A stretch of 64,000 bases of DNA from Colivicinus sp022776215. GTDB taxonomy: Bacteria; Bacillota_I; Bacilli_A; Erysipelotrichales; Erysipelotrichaceae. The position numbers and the translations under genes were made by a program. The stretch is from positions 1 through 64,000 of the forward strand of contig JALFIR010000027.1 in the NCBI GenBank assembly GCA_022776215.1. Reading direction: 5' to 3'. The notes under the pieces are model-generated. The model made no database searches and was not told the origin of the DNA. It saw only the letters and a list, made by a program, of their open reading frames with translations. Shown in pieces: positions 51,071-60,235 of the stretch; positions within the stretch are counted from its first letter, which is position 1; each line of letters opens with the position of its first letter.

Positions 51071-51706
51071 ATGGCTAAGTTTGACGTATTTGATTTAAGT
51101 GCTAATAAAGTTGGCGATATTGAATTAGCTGATGGTGTATTCGGTATTGAAGTAAATACACAAGCAATTTTCGATGCTGTATTAAGACAACAATCATCAT
51201 TAAGACAAGGTACTCATAAGGTTAAGACTAGAGCTGAAGTATCTGGTGGTGGTAAGAAGCCATTCAGACAAAAGGGTACTGGTAGAGCTAGACAAGGTTC
51301 TAGTAGAGCTGTTCAATACAGAGGTGGTGGTATCGCATTTGGTCCAACACCAAGATCTCATACATTCAAGTTAAATCGTAAGGTTAGAAGATTAGCATTA
51401 AGAAGTGCTTTAACTCTTAAGGCTACTAACAACAATTTAACAGTTGTACAAGATGTTAAGTTTGCTAATATCAAGACAAAAGATTTCAAGAATGTATTAA
51501 ATGCATTTGGTTTTGATAGAAAAGTATTAGTAGTAGTTGATGTTAATGAAGATTTCGAAAATGCTTACTTAAGCTCAAGAAACTTCGGTAACGTTGTAAT
51601 GGTTACAGTTGAAGGTTTAAATGTTTATGATCTTCAAAACGCTAACAAGCTAGTTATCACAACAGAAGCTGCTAAAAAGATTGGAGAGGTTTTAACAGAT
51701 GAGTAA
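51071..51706 (+). CDS. rplD: 50S ribosomal protein L4
   Basis: A 211-residue protein with the exit-tunnel loop GGGKKPFRQKGTGRARQGSSR and PRSHTFKLNRKVRRLALRSAL. L4 is the usual autoregulator of S10 operons, so it may bind the leader at 49931-50063. It overlaps rplW by eight bases. Confidence 0.97.
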   Translation: MAKFDVFDLSANKVGDIELADGVFGIEVNTQAIFDAVLRQQSSLRQGTHKVKTRAEVSGGGKKPFRQKGTGRARQGSSRAVQYRGGGIAFGPTPRSHTFKLNRKVRRLALRSALTLKATNNNLTVVQDVKFANIKTKDFKNVLNAFGFDRKVLVVVDVNEDFENAYLSSRNFGNVVMVTVEGLNVYDLQNANKLVITTEAAKKIGEVLTDE

Positions 51707-51998
51707 TGCTAGAGATGTCATCGTTCGTCCTCTTATAACTGAAAAGTCAATGAATGTTGGTGAAACAAACAACACAGTTGTATTCGAAGTTAAAAAAGGT
51801 GTGAACAAGATTCATATTAAGCAAGCTATTGAAGAAATTTTCAATGTTAAGGTTGCTTCAGTAAATGTTGTAAACTGCCCAACTAAGCAAAAGAGAATGG
51901 GTAGATATGGTCAGTATCATTTTGAAACTAACCAAGTTAAGAAGGCTTACGTAAAGCTTAAAGACGGTTATAAGATCGATATCTTAGCTGATAAGTAG
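51699..51998 (+). CDS. rplW: 50S ribosomal protein L23
   Basis: A 99-residue protein (VIVRPLITEKSM start and IKQAIEEIFNVKVASVNV). It sits at the tunnel exit and docks trigger factor and SRP. The start lies in the end of rplD. A small CGGAA/TTCCG hairpin is found in the 67 bases between it and rplB. Confidence 0.96.
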   Translation: MSNARDVIVRPLITEKSMNVGETNNTVVFEVKKGVNKIHIKQAIEEIFNVKVASVNVVNCPTKQKRMGRYGQYHFETNQVKKAYVKLKDGYKIDILADK

Positions 51999-52065
51999 TC
52001 AATTAAATTTAGCGGAAGAAAAATGCTATTTCCGGATAAAGTGCATTAGAGAGGAAAAATAAATC

Positions 52066-52899
52066 ATGGCGATTAAAAAATATAAGCCAACTACTCCTGG
52101 TAGACGTGGTATGACTGGCCTTACATTTGATGAAGTAACTAAGAGCAAGCCTGAAAAGAGTTTAACAGTAAGCTTCAACAAATCTGGTGGTCGTAACAAT
52201 ACAGGAAGAATTACAACAAGACATATTGGTGGTGGTCATAAACAACTTTACCGTATCATCGATTTCAAGAGAAATAAGGATGGTATCAAGGGTGTGGTTA
52301 AGGCTATCGAATATGACCCAAATAGAAACTGCAATATCTGTTTAATCAGTTATGCAGATGGTGAAAAGAGATACATTCTAGCTCCTAAGGGCCTAGAAGT
52401 TGGTATGTCAATTATCTCAGGTGAAAAGGCAGATATCAAAGTTGGTAATGCTCTTGAAATGAGAAACATGCCAGAAGGTACAACTGTTCATAATATTGAA
52501 CTTAAGCCTGGTAAGGGTGGCCAAATCGCAAGAGCTGCTGGTGCTAGCGCTCAAATCTTGGCTATCGAAGAAAAGTATGTAACACTACGTTTGACAAGTG
52601 GTGAAATGAGAAAAGTTCTAGGTAACTGTCGTGCTACAGTTGGTCAAGTTGGTAATGAAGATTACAGCTTAATTAACTTAGGTAAGGCTGGTAGAACTAG
52701 ATGGATGGGTGTTAAGCCTACAGTTAGAGGTTCTGCAATGAACCCTTGTGATCACCCTCACGGTGGTGGTGAAGGTAAGTGTCCAATCGGACGTAAGTCA
52801 CCAATGACTCCTTGGGGTAAGAAGGCTATGGGTGTTAAGACTCGTAAGACTAAGAAAGCTTCAAACGATTTAATCGTAAGAAGAAGAAATGAGAAATAG
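52066..52899 (+). CDS. rplB: 50S ribosomal protein L2
   Basis: A 277-residue protein with GRITTRHIGGGHKQLYRII and the C-terminal MNPCDHPHGGGEGK block whose His contacts the peptidyl transferase centre. GAGAGGAAA precedes the ATG. Confidence 0.97.
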   Translation: MAIKKYKPTTPGRRGMTGLTFDEVTKSKPEKSLTVSFNKSGGRNNTGRITTRHIGGGHKQLYRIIDFKRNKDGIKGVVKAIEYDPNRNCNICLISYADGEKRYILAPKGLEVGMSIISGEKADIKVGNALEMRNMPEGTTVHNIELKPGKGGQIARAAGASAQILAIEEKYVTLRLTSGEMRKVLGNCRATVGQVGNEDYSLINLGKAGRTRWMGVKPTVRGSAMNPCDHPHGGGEGKCPIGRKSPMTPWGKKAMGVKTRKTKKASNDLIVRRRNEK

Positions 52900-52920
52900 T
52901 AGAAAGGGGAGTAATTAATA

Positions 52921-53193
52921 ATGTCTAGAAGTTTAAAAAAGGGTCCATTCTGTGATGAACACCTAATGAAAAAAGTAGAAGCATTAAATGCTGCTAATAA
53001 AAAAGAAGTTATTAAGACTTGGTCTCGTAGATCAACAATCTTCCCTAGCTTCGTAGAACATACATTCGCAGTACATAATGGTAAGGAACATGTTCCAGTA
53101 TATGTAACTGAAGATATGGTTGGTCAAAAACTTGGTGAATTTGTTCCAACTAGAAAATTCGGTGGTCACGGAAGCGACGATAAAAAGGCTTAA
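52921..53193 (+). CDS. rpsS: 30S ribosomal protein S19
   Basis: A 90-residue protein (SRSLKKGPFCDEHL start; WSRRSTIFPSFVEHTFAVHNGKEH). AAAGGGGAG precedes the ATG. Confidence 0.96.
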   Translation: MSRSLKKGPFCDEHLMKKVEALNAANKKEVIKTWSRRSTIFPSFVEHTFAVHNGKEHVPVYVTEDMVGQKLGEFVPTRKFGGHGSDDKKA

Positions 53194-53207
53194 GATAGGA
53201 GGAAAAT

Positions 53208-53540
53208 ATGGAAGTTAAGGCTACAGCTAAAACTATTAGACATCCTTCTCGTAAAGTAAGAATCGTCTTAGATCTTATCAAAGGTAAGGATGTTAACGAA
53301 GCTCTTGGTATTTTAGAGTTTACTCCAAACCATGCAGCTAAGGATGTTCAAAAAGTATTAAAGAGTGCAATTGCTAATGCTACTCACAATCATCAACAAG
53401 ATGAATCAAAGTTATATGTTAAAGAGTGTTTCGCTAACGAAGGTGTTACTTTAAAGAGATGGATGCCTCGTGCTAAAGGTAGAGCAACACCAATTATGAA
53501 GAGAACAAGCCACATTACAGTGGTTGTCGATGAAAGATAA
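53208..53540 (+). CDS. rplV: 50S ribosomal protein L22
   Basis: A 110-residue protein with RHPSRKVRIVLDLIKGK and the beta hairpin KRWMPRAKGRATPIMKRTSHI that lines the exit tunnel. AGGAGG precedes the ATG. Confidence 0.96.
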   Translation: MEVKATAKTIRHPSRKVRIVLDLIKGKDVNEALGILEFTPNHAAKDVQKVLKSAIANATHNHQQDESKLYVKECFANEGVTLKRWMPRAKGRATPIMKRTSHITVVVDER

Positions 53541-53551
53541 GGAGATCAGAG

Positions 53552-54346
53552 ATGGGTCAAAAAGTTAGTCCAATTGGAATGAGAGTCGGCGTCATCAGAG
53601 ATTGGGAATCAAGATGGTACGCTGAAAAAGAATATGGTAACTTACTTCAAGAAGATATTAAGATTCGTGAGTTAATCTTCGCTGAATGCAAAGATTGCTT
53701 AGTTTCTAGAGTTGAAATCGAAAGAAGCAAGAACCGTGTTAACCTTATCGTAAGAACTGCTCGTCCAGGTATGTTCATCGGCGGTGAAGGCGAAAAAATC
53801 GAAACATTAAAGAAAAAATTAGCAAAATTAACTGGTAATAAGGATATCAATATCAACATCGTTGAAGTTGGTAATCCAGATCTAGATGCTAGACTTGTAG
53901 CATTAAAGATCGTAAAGATGCTAGAAGAAAGACAATCTTTCCGTACAGCACAAAAGAAGGCTATCCAATCTACAATGAGAGCTGGTGCTAAGGGTATTAA
54001 GACTGCAGTATCAGGTAGATTAGGTGGTGCTGATATCGCAAGAACTGAAGGTTATTCTGAGGGTGTTGTACCTCTACATACATTACGTTCTGATATCGAC
54101 TATGCTTGGGAAGAGGCTATGACTACTTATGGTAAGCTTGGTGTTAAGGTATGGATCTGTAGAGGTGAAGTACTTCCAGGTGAAATGGTTAAGGAACCAG
54201 AAAAGCCAAAAGGTAATCCAAATGGCCGTCCAAACAGAAGAAGAAACGACAGAAGAAACTTCAACAGAAACAACAATGCTAATACTGAAGTAAAGGCAGA
54301 AGCTCCTGTTGAAGCAAAGGAAGAAGTTAAGGAGGATGTCGCATAA
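53552..54346 (+). CDS. rpsC: 30S ribosomal protein S3 with long Asn/Arg tail
   Basis: A 264-residue protein, about 45 residues longer than usual. The KH domain (RPGMFIGGEGEKIETLKKKL) and the C-terminal domain ending in VWICRGEVLPG are normal. The extra tail is rich in Asn and Arg (PNGRPNRRRNDRRNFNRNNN) and ends in an acidic Val/Glu/Lys stretch. It overlaps rplP by one base (TAATG). Confidence 0.95.
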   Translation: MGQKVSPIGMRVGVIRDWESRWYAEKEYGNLLQEDIKIRELIFAECKDCLVSRVEIERSKNRVNLIVRTARPGMFIGGEGEKIETLKKKLAKLTGNKDININIVEVGNPDLDARLVALKIVKMLEERQSFRTAQKKAIQSTMRAGAKGIKTAVSGRLGGADIARTEGYSEGVVPLHTLRSDIDYAWEEAMTTYGKLGVKVWICRGEVLPGEMVKEPEKPKGNPNGRPNRRRNDRRNFNRNNNANTEVKAEAPVEAKEEVKEDVA

Positions 54347-54756
54347 TGTTAATGCCTAAGAGAACAAAATACCGTCGTCCTCATAGATTGAGCTACGAAG
54401 GTAAGTCAAAAGCTGGTACTGAGATTGCTTATGGTGAGTATGGATTAGTTGCAATGACTGGTGCATACATCTCTAACAACCAAATCGAAGCAGCCAGAGT
54501 TGCTATGACTCGTTATATGAACAGAGGTGGTCAAGTTTGGATTAAGATTTTCCCACAACTTGCTATCACTAAGAAGCCTCTAGAAGTTCGTATGGGTTCT
54601 GGTAAAGGTGCTCCTGAAGGCTGGGTTGCAGTTGTTCAAAGGGGCAGAGTTATGTTTGAAATCGCTGGTGTAGATGAAGCTACAGCACGTGAAGCATTCA
54701 GACTTGCAGCTAACAAGTTGCCTGTTAAGTGCAAATTCATTAAGAAGGGAGAGTAA
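54346..54756 (+). CDS. rplP: 50S ribosomal protein L16
   Basis: A 136-residue protein starting with the canonical MLMPKRTKYRR and containing GKGAPEGWVAVV. The ATG lies on the rpsC stop, with GGAGG at 54331-54335. Confidence 0.96.
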   Translation: MLMPKRTKYRRPHRLSYEGKSKAGTEIAYGEYGLVAMTGAYISNNQIEAARVAMTRYMNRGGQVWIKIFPQLAITKKPLEVRMGSGKGAPEGWVAVVQRGRVMFEIAGVDEATAREAFRLAANKLPVKCKFIKKGE

Positions 54757-54758
54757 TT

Positions 54759-54950
54759 ATGAACGTTAAAGAAGTTAGAGATATGTCAGATGAAGAATTA
54801 CTAAAGTCTTTAGATGAATCTAAGAAAGAATTATTCGACCTAAGATTTGCTAAGGCTACTGGTAGTATTGAAAATCCTATGCGTATTAGAGAATTAAAGA
54901 AGTCTATCGCTAGAATTTTAACTGTATTAAAAGAAAGAGAAAGTAAATAA
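54759..54950 (+). CDS. rpmC: 50S ribosomal protein L29
   Basis: A 63-residue helical protein (ELFDLRFAKATGSIENPMRIRELKKSIARI). Two bases after rplP, with GGGAGAG upstream. Confidence 0.95.
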   Translation: MNVKEVRDMSDEELLKSLDESKKELFDLRFAKATGSIENPMRIRELKKSIARILTVLKERESK

Positions 54951-54961
54951 GGGGGCAGCTA

Positions 54962-55225
54962 ATGGAAAGAAAGAATACAAAGCGTGTCTTACGTGGTGTT
55001 GTTTGTTCAGATAAGATGGACAAGACAATCGTTGTTGAGATCTCTGAGAAAAAGGCTCACCCACTTTATGGCAAGCAAACTAAATTTTCTCGTAAATTTA
55101 AGGCTCATGATGAAAACAATGAAGCTAAGGTTGGCGATACTGTAGAAATCATCGAGACTAGAAAGTTAAGCCGTGATAAACATTTCCGTTTATTGAGAAT
55201 TGTTGAAAAGGCTGTAATTCTATAG
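54962..55225 (+). CDS. rpsQ: 30S ribosomal protein S17
   Basis: An 87-residue OB-fold protein (RGVVCSDKMDKTIVVEI; HPLYGKQTKFSRKFKAHDENN). AAGGGGGCAG precedes the ATG. Confidence 0.95.
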   Translation: MERKNTKRVLRGVVCSDKMDKTIVVEISEKKAHPLYGKQTKFSRKFKAHDENNEAKVGDTVEIIETRKLSRDKHFRLLRIVEKAVIL

Positions 55226-55234
55226 GAGGTTATT

Positions 55235-55603
55235 ATGATACATAATGAATCAAGATTAAAAGTAGCTGATAACACAGGTGCTAAAGAATTACTAGTAATC
55301 AGATGTCTAGGTGGTTCTAACAGAAAGACAAGTAACATCGGTGATGTTGTTGTATGTTCTGTTAAGGAAGCTGCTCCAGGCGGTTCTGCTAAGAAGGGCC
55401 AAGTTGTAAAAGCTGTTATCGTAAGAACTAAGTATGGTATCAGCAGAGAAAACGGTTCTTATATTAAGTTTGATGATAACGCTGCAGTTATTATCAAGGA
55501 CGATAAAACGCCAGTAGGCACTCGTATCTTCGGGCCTGTGGCAAGAGAACTTCGTGATAGAGACTTTATGAAAATTATCTCTCTAGCACCAGAAGTATTA
55601 TAG
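55235..55603 (+). CDS. rplN: 50S ribosomal protein L14
   Basis: A 122-residue protein (MIHNESRLKVADNTGAKELL; conserved GTRIFGPVARELRDRDFMKIISLAPEVL end). AGGAGG precedes the ATG. Confidence 0.97.
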   Translation: MIHNESRLKVADNTGAKELLVIRCLGGSNRKTSNIGDVVVCSVKEAAPGGSAKKGQVVKAVIVRTKYGISRENGSYIKFDDNAAVIIKDDKTPVGTRIFGPVARELRDRDFMKIISLAPEVL

Positions 55604-55617
55604 GAGGATCTGAATTT

Positions 55618-55875
55618 ATGAAAATTAAAAAAGGTGATAAAGTTCAGGTTATTGCTGGTCAAGATAAGGGTACTGTAGGTGAGGTTAAGGCTGCTTTCCC
55701 TAAGACAAATAAGATTATTGTTGAAGGCGTAAACGTAAGAAAGAAGCATGAAAAGCCAAGCCAAATCAATCCTGATGGCGGTATCGTTGATAAGGAAATG
55801 CCTATCGATGCTAGTAATGTAAAGCTAGATGAAGGTAAGAAGGCTAAGAAGAAAGCTAAGGGAGGTAAGAAATAA
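55618..55875 (+). CDS. rplX: 50S ribosomal protein L24, short form
   Basis: An 85-residue protein, against about 103 in B. subtilis. The KOW domain (KKGDKVQVIAGQDKGTVGEVK) and the SQINPDGGI loop are present. The usual C-terminal segment after the SNV strand (about 30 residues) is replaced by a short Lys-rich end (EGKKAKKKAKGGKK). It overlaps rplE by one base. Confidence 0.93.
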   Translation: MKIKKGDKVQVIAGQDKGTVGEVKAAFPKTNKIIVEGVNVRKKHEKPSQINPDGGIVDKEMPIDASNVKLDEGKKAKKKAKGGKK

Positions 55876-56414
55876 TGAATCGTTTAAAAGAGAGATACAT
55901 TAGTGAAATTATGCCTGAATTAGCTAAGAAGCACAACTACACTTCTGCTATGCAAATCCCTGCACTTGAAAAGATTGTTATTAACTTAGGTGTTGGTGAA
56001 GCTGTTGCTAATCCTAAGGCATTAGATGAAGCTGTTGCAGATTTAACTGCTATCTCTGGTCAAAAGGTTGTTGTTACTAAGGCTAAGAAGTCAATCGCAA
56101 ACTTCAAATTAAGAGAAGGTATGCCAATTGGCTGTAAGGTAACTCTTCGTGGTGAAAAGATGTATGAATTCATGGACAAGTTAGTTTCAATCGTACTTCC
56201 ACGTGTAAGAGACTTCCGTGGCGTTAGCAAGACTGCTTTTGATGGTAGAGGTAACTATACTCTTGGCGTTAAGGAACAAATCATCTTCCCTGAAATCCAA
56301 TATGATAAGGTAAATAAAGTAAGAGGTATGGATATTGTTATCGTAACTACAGCTAAGACAAATGAGGAAGCTAAGGATTTATTAACTGCACTTGGCATGC
56401 CTTTTGAAAAGTAA
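55875..56414 (+). CDS. rplE: 50S ribosomal protein L5
   Basis: A 179-residue protein (MQIPALEKIVINLGVGEA; FRGVSKTAFDGRGNYTLGVKEQIIFPEI). It contacts 5S rRNA. The ATG lies on the rplX stop with GGGAGG upstream. Confidence 0.97.
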   Translation: MNRLKERYISEIMPELAKKHNYTSAMQIPALEKIVINLGVGEAVANPKALDEAVADLTAISGQKVVVTKAKKSIANFKLREGMPIGCKVTLRGEKMYEFMDKLVSIVLPRVRDFRGVSKTAFDGRGNYTLGVKEQIIFPEIQYDKVNKVRGMDIVIVTTAKTNEEAKDLLTALGMPFEK

Positions 56415-56424
56415 GGAGGGAACT

Positions 56425-56610
56425 ATGGCTAAGACATCAATGAAAGTTAAAGCACATCGTCCTGCTAAGTTCTCTACTAGAGCTTACACAAGATGTGAAA
56501 GATGTGGTCGTCCACATTCAGTATTAAGAAAATACAAATTATGTCGTATCTGCTTTAGAGAATTGGCTTACAAGGGCCAAATCCCTGGAGTTAAGAAGGC
56601 AAGCTGGTAA
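56425..56610 (+). CDS. rpsN: 30S ribosomal protein S14, zinc-binding type
   Basis: A 61-residue protein with the zinc motif CERCGRPHSVLRKYKLCRIC (two CxxC pairs). The frame opens at 56392, but ATG 56425 follows AAGGAGGG. This is the short zinc form, not the zinc-free paralogue. Confidence 0.95.
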   Translation: MAKTSMKVKAHRPAKFSTRAYTRCERCGRPHSVLRKYKLCRICFRELAYKGQIPGVKKASW

Positions 56611-56624
56611 AGGAGGAAGCAAAC

Positions 56625-57029
56625 ATGATGAATATGACAGATCCAATTGCGGATATGCTTACTAGAATCAGAAACGGTTTAGGTGCTGGTAAAGATACAG
56701 TAGTTATTCCTGCTAGTAAGATGAAGGTTGAAATTGCTAAGATCCTTAAGGCTGAAGGTTACATCAACAACTATAAGGTTGAAGGTGAAGCTGCTAAAGA
56801 TAAGACAATTTCAATTGAATTAAAGTATGGACCAGATGGCCAAAAGGTTATCTCTGGTTTAAAGAGAATTTCTAAACCTGGTTTAAAGGTTTATGCAAAG
56901 GCTGATGCACTTCCTAGAGTATTAAATGGTTTAGGTATTGCAATCATCTCAACTTCAAAAGGCTTAATGGCTGACCGTGATGCTAGAAAAGCTGGTCTTG
57001 GCGGTGAAGTTGTTGCCTACGTTTGGTAA
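56625..57029 (+). CDS. rpsH: 30S ribosomal protein S8
   Basis: A 134-residue protein (MTDPIADMLTRIRNG; C-terminal ISTSKGLMADRDARKAGLGGEVVAYVW). AGGAGG eight bases before ATG 56625 supports that start over the internal ATGs. S8 is the usual autoregulator of spc operons. Confidence 0.96.
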   Translation: MMNMTDPIADMLTRIRNGLGAGKDTVVIPASKMKVEIAKILKAEGYINNYKVEGEAAKDKTISIELKYGPDGQKVISGLKRISKPGLKVYAKADALPRVLNGLGIAIISTSKGLMADRDARKAGLGGEVVAYVW

Positions 57030-57045
57030 TAAAGAGGAGAAATAA

Positions 57046-57585
57046 ATGTCACGTATCGGTAATAAAACGATTACCATTCCAGCAGGTGTTGAAATCACAG
57101 TATCAGCTGGCAATGAGGTGACTGTAAAGGGTCCTAAGGGCACTTTAACACGTCAATTTAGTCCATTAATCACTATCAATGTTGAAAACAATGAAGTAAA
57201 GTGTGTAAGAGCTAATGAAGAAAAGCATACAAAGCAACTTCATGGTACTACTCGTGCGCTAATCCATAACATGATTACTGGTGTTCATGATGGTTATGTT
57301 AAAACACTATTAATCGAAGGTATTGGTTTCCGTGCTGCTATGAAGGGTTCTACATTAACTCTAAACATTGGTTACTCTCATGAAATCAACTATGAAGTTG
57401 AAGAAGGCGTAACTGTTCAATGTACAGACCCAACAACTATCGTTGTTTCTGGTATTGATAAACAAAGAGTTGGTGAAGTTGCTGCAGAAATTAGAGCTTA
57501 CCGTAAGCCAGAACCTTATAAGGGTAAGGGTATTCGTTACAAGGATGAACACATTCTTCGTAAGGAAGGTAAGGTTGCTGCATAG
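57046..57585 (+). CDS. rplF: 50S ribosomal protein L6
   Basis: A 179-residue protein (MSRIGNKTITIPAGVEI; final YKGKGIRYKDEHILRKEGK). AGAGGAGA precedes the ATG. Confidence 0.96.
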   Translation: MSRIGNKTITIPAGVEITVSAGNEVTVKGPKGTLTRQFSPLITINVENNEVKCVRANEEKHTKQLHGTTRALIHNMITGVHDGYVKTLLIEGIGFRAAMKGSTLTLNIGYSHEINYEVEEGVTVQCTDPTTIVVSGIDKQRVGEVAAEIRAYRKPEPYKGKGIRYKDEHILRKEGKVAA

Positions 57586-57602
57586 TAGGAAAGGAGTAAT
57601 GT

Positions 57603-57959
57603 ATGATTAATAAAGGATCAAAAAATTTAAGCCGTCTAAGAAGACATGCGCGTTTAAGAACTAAAGTTAGTGGTACAGCTTCTTGTCCTAGATTGAGCGT
57701 ATTCCGTTCAAATAAGCACATCAGCTGTCAACTAATTGATGATGAAAAGGGTGTAACAATCGCTTCTTCTTCATCAATCACATTAAAGCTTGAAAACGGT
57801 GGCAATATCGAAGCTGCAAAGGCTGTTGGTACTGATATCGCTAATAAGGCTTTAGCATTAAATATTGAAACTGTAGTATTCGACCGTGGTGGTTACAACT
57901 ACCATGGTAGAATTATGGCCGTTGCCGATGCCGCTAGAGAAGCAGGATTAAAGTTCTAG
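57603..57959 (+). CDS. rplR: 50S ribosomal protein L18
   Basis: A 118-residue 5S rRNA-binding protein (RLRRHARLRTKVSGTASCPRLSVFRSNKHI; FDRGGYNYHGRIMAVADAAREAGLKF). AAAGGAG precedes the ATG. Confidence 0.96.
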   Translation: MINKGSKNLSRLRRHARLRTKVSGTASCPRLSVFRSNKHISCQLIDDEKGVTIASSSSITLKLENGGNIEAAKAVGTDIANKALALNIETVVFDRGGYNYHGRIMAVADAAREAGLKF

Positions 57960-57968
57960 GAGATGAAT

Positions 57969-58502
57969 ATGAGCGAAAAAGATAATCGTAAACAAAGAAG
58001 AAACTTCCGTCCAAGAGAAGAAAAAGAATTCGATGAGCGTGTAGTTAAAATCAATCGTGTATCTAAGACTGTAAAAGGTGGTCGTCGTATGCGTTTCTCT
58101 GCTCTAGTTGTTATCGGTGATAAGAAGGGTAGAGTTGGCTATGGTATGGGTAAGGCAAACGAAGTACCAGATGCTATTAGAAAAGCTACAGAAGCAGCTA
58201 AGAAGAACGTAATTAGAGTTCCTCTTGTAAACAACTATAGAACTATCACACACCCAATCGTTGGTGAATATGGTGCTGGTGAAGTACTATTAAAGCCAGC
58301 TAGTGAAGGTACAGGTATCATCGCTGGTGGTGCAGTTCGTGACGTTCTAGAATTATTAGGTTGTCAAGACGTTATTACTAAGTGTACAGGTTCAAGAACT
58401 TCAATCAATATGGTTCATGCAACTTTCGATGCATTGAAGAACTTAAAGACTGTAGACCAAGTAGCAAAGTTACGTGGTAAAAAGGTTGAAGAAATCAGAT
58501 AA
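57969..58502 (+). CDS. rpsE: 30S ribosomal protein S5
   Basis: A 177-residue protein (VVKINRVSKTVKGGRRMRFSALVV; GKANEVPDAIRKATEAAKKN). I prefer ATG 57969 because AGGAG at 57958-57962 then has normal spacing; ATG 57963 would touch it. Only twelve bases separate its stop from rplO, where rpmD normally lies. Confidence 0.95.
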   Translation: MSEKDNRKQRRNFRPREEKEFDERVVKINRVSKTVKGGRRMRFSALVVIGDKKGRVGYGMGKANEVPDAIRKATEAAKKNVIRVPLVNNYRTITHPIVGEYGAGEVLLKPASEGTGIIAGGAVRDVLELLGCQDVITKCTGSRTSINMVHATFDALKNLKTVDQVAKLRGKKVEEIR

Positions 58503-58514
58503 GGGGGCACATAA

Positions 58515-58955
58515 ATGAATTTACATGAAATGAAATACAATGACGGTGCTCGTAGAGATGTTAAACGTCTAGGTAGAGGCCCAGCTAGTGGTCAAGGTAA
58601 GACTTCTGGTAAGGGTCATAAGGGTCAAAACGCTAGATCTGGTGGCGGTGTTGCTATCGGTTTCGAAGGTGGCCAAACTCCTTTCTATAAGAGAATGCCA
58701 AAAAGAGGCTTCAAAAACTTCACAAGACTTGAATATGCAATTGTAAATCTTGATGCTTTAGAAAAGTTTGAAGACGGTGCAGTTGTAACTGCTGAAGTTT
58801 TAAAAGAAGCTGGCATCGTTAAGAAGGAATACAATGGTGTTAAGGTATTAGGCAATGGTACTTTAACAAAGAAACTTACTGTTAAGTGCGACAAGGTTTC
58901 AGCAAGCGCTAAGGCAGCTATTGAAAAGGCGGGCGGAACAGTAGAGGCTAAGTAA
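58515..58955 (+). CDS. rplO: 50S ribosomal protein L15
   Basis: A 146-residue protein (MNLHEMKYNDGARRDVKRLGRG; GKGHKGQNARSGGG; FEGGQTPFYKRMPKRGF). AAGGGGGC precedes the ATG. It follows rpsE directly without rpmD. Confidence 0.96.
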   Translation: MNLHEMKYNDGARRDVKRLGRGPASGQGKTSGKGHKGQNARSGGGVAIGFEGGQTPFYKRMPKRGFKNFTRLEYAIVNLDALEKFEDGAVVTAEVLKEAGIVKKEYNGVKVLGNGTLTKKLTVKCDKVSASAKAAIEKAGGTVEAK

Positions 58956-58956
58956 T

Positions 58957-60234
58957 ATGATTAGTGTTTTCAAGGATTTCCTAAAAAATAAAGATATTAG
59001 GAAAAAGATACTATTCACATTAGCAATTTTATTTATCTATAGACTTGGTTCAGCAATTCCTGCACCAGGTATAAATGATTCAATCATTTCTTTAAGTGCT
59101 AACTCATTATTAAATATGATGTCACTACTTGGTGGTGGATCTATTGAGCAGATGTCAATCTTCTCACTAGGTGTAGGTCCATATATCACAGCTAGTATCA
59201 TCATTCAGTTATTGAGCATGGATATCATTCCAGCACTTACTGAAATGGCAAAATCTGGTAAAAAAGGCAGACAACAAATGGATATCATTACTAGATATCT
59301 AGGCGTTGTCTTAGGCCTTGTCCAAGGTTACTTCATCGTTCAATTATTGTCTACACAATACAAGATGGTAGATAACCCTGGCTTTATGTCTTATGCTTAT
59401 ATCTCTGTTATTTTCACAGCTGGTTCAATGTTCCTATTGTGGTTAGCTGATCAAATAACAACAAAGGGTATTGGCAATGGTGTTTCAGTAATTATCTTTG
59501 CAGGTATTGTTGCTGATATGCCTAATAACTTCAAACTTGTCTATAACACATTTATAGGTGAGAATGCTACAAGCAAACTAGGATGGCCTGGATTCTTGAT
59601 CTACTGTCTAATGTTTGTTGCAATTATTGTACTTGTAGTGGTTATGCAGATGGCTGAAAGAAGAATTCCGATTCAACAATCAACATCTCAAAGATTGAAT
59701 AAGACAAAAGGTGATTTAAATCATTTACCTCTAAAGATAAATTCAGCAAGCGTTATCCCAGTAATCTTTGCTGGTGCCTTAATTCAAGGTCCACAAATTA
59801 TCGCGAGCTGGGTAAACACAAATGCATACAATTTCTTGAGTAAGTTATGTGACTTCACAAATCCTTGGTTCTTGTTATTCTATGCAATCTTGATTATCTT
59901 ATTTACATTCTTCTATACAAATCTTACAGTTGATCCTGAAAAGATGGCAGAAGATTTAGGTAAACAAGGTCAATATATTCCAGGTATTAGACCTGGTAGC
60001 GAAACAAGACAATATGTTTCAAATGTATTAAATAGAATTACTTGCCTTGGTGCATTATTATTAACATTTATCGCATTATTACCATATGTAGTTAGTGCAT
60101 TAACTGGTTTATCACAAAGAGCAGCTCTTGGTGGTACTGGTATCATTATCGTAGTTGGTGTTGCGATGGATACAATCAAGGAATTAAAGGGTCAACTTAC
60201 TACTAAACAATATAAAGGGTTTGTAGGTAGATAG
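58957..60234 (+). CDS. secY: Protein translocase subunit SecY
   Basis: A 425-residue membrane protein with ten helices. Conserved parts are GSAIPAPGI, GVGPYITASIIIQLL, GNGVSVIIFAGIVA and the cytoplasmic RRIPIQQS loop. It forms the export channel with SecE and SecG. The start is one base after the rplO stop. Confidence 0.97.
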   Translation: MISVFKDFLKNKDIRKKILFTLAILFIYRLGSAIPAPGINDSIISLSANSLLNMMSLLGGGSIEQMSIFSLGVGPYITASIIIQLLSMDIIPALTEMAKSGKKGRQQMDIITRYLGVVLGLVQGYFIVQLLSTQYKMVDNPGFMSYAYISVIFTAGSMFLLWLADQITTKGIGNGVSVIIFAGIVADMPNNFKLVYNTFIGENATSKLGWPGFLIYCLMFVAIIVLVVVMQMAERRIPIQQSTSQRLNKTKGDLNHLPLKINSASVIPVIFAGALIQGPQIIASWVNTNAYNFLSKLCDFTNPWFLLFYAILIILFTFFYTNLTVDPEKMAEDLGKQGQYIPGIRPGSETRQYVSNVLNRITCLGALLLTFIALLPYVVSALTGLSQRAALGGTGIIIVVGVAMDTIKELKGQLTTKQYKGFVGR

Positions 60235-60235
60235 A

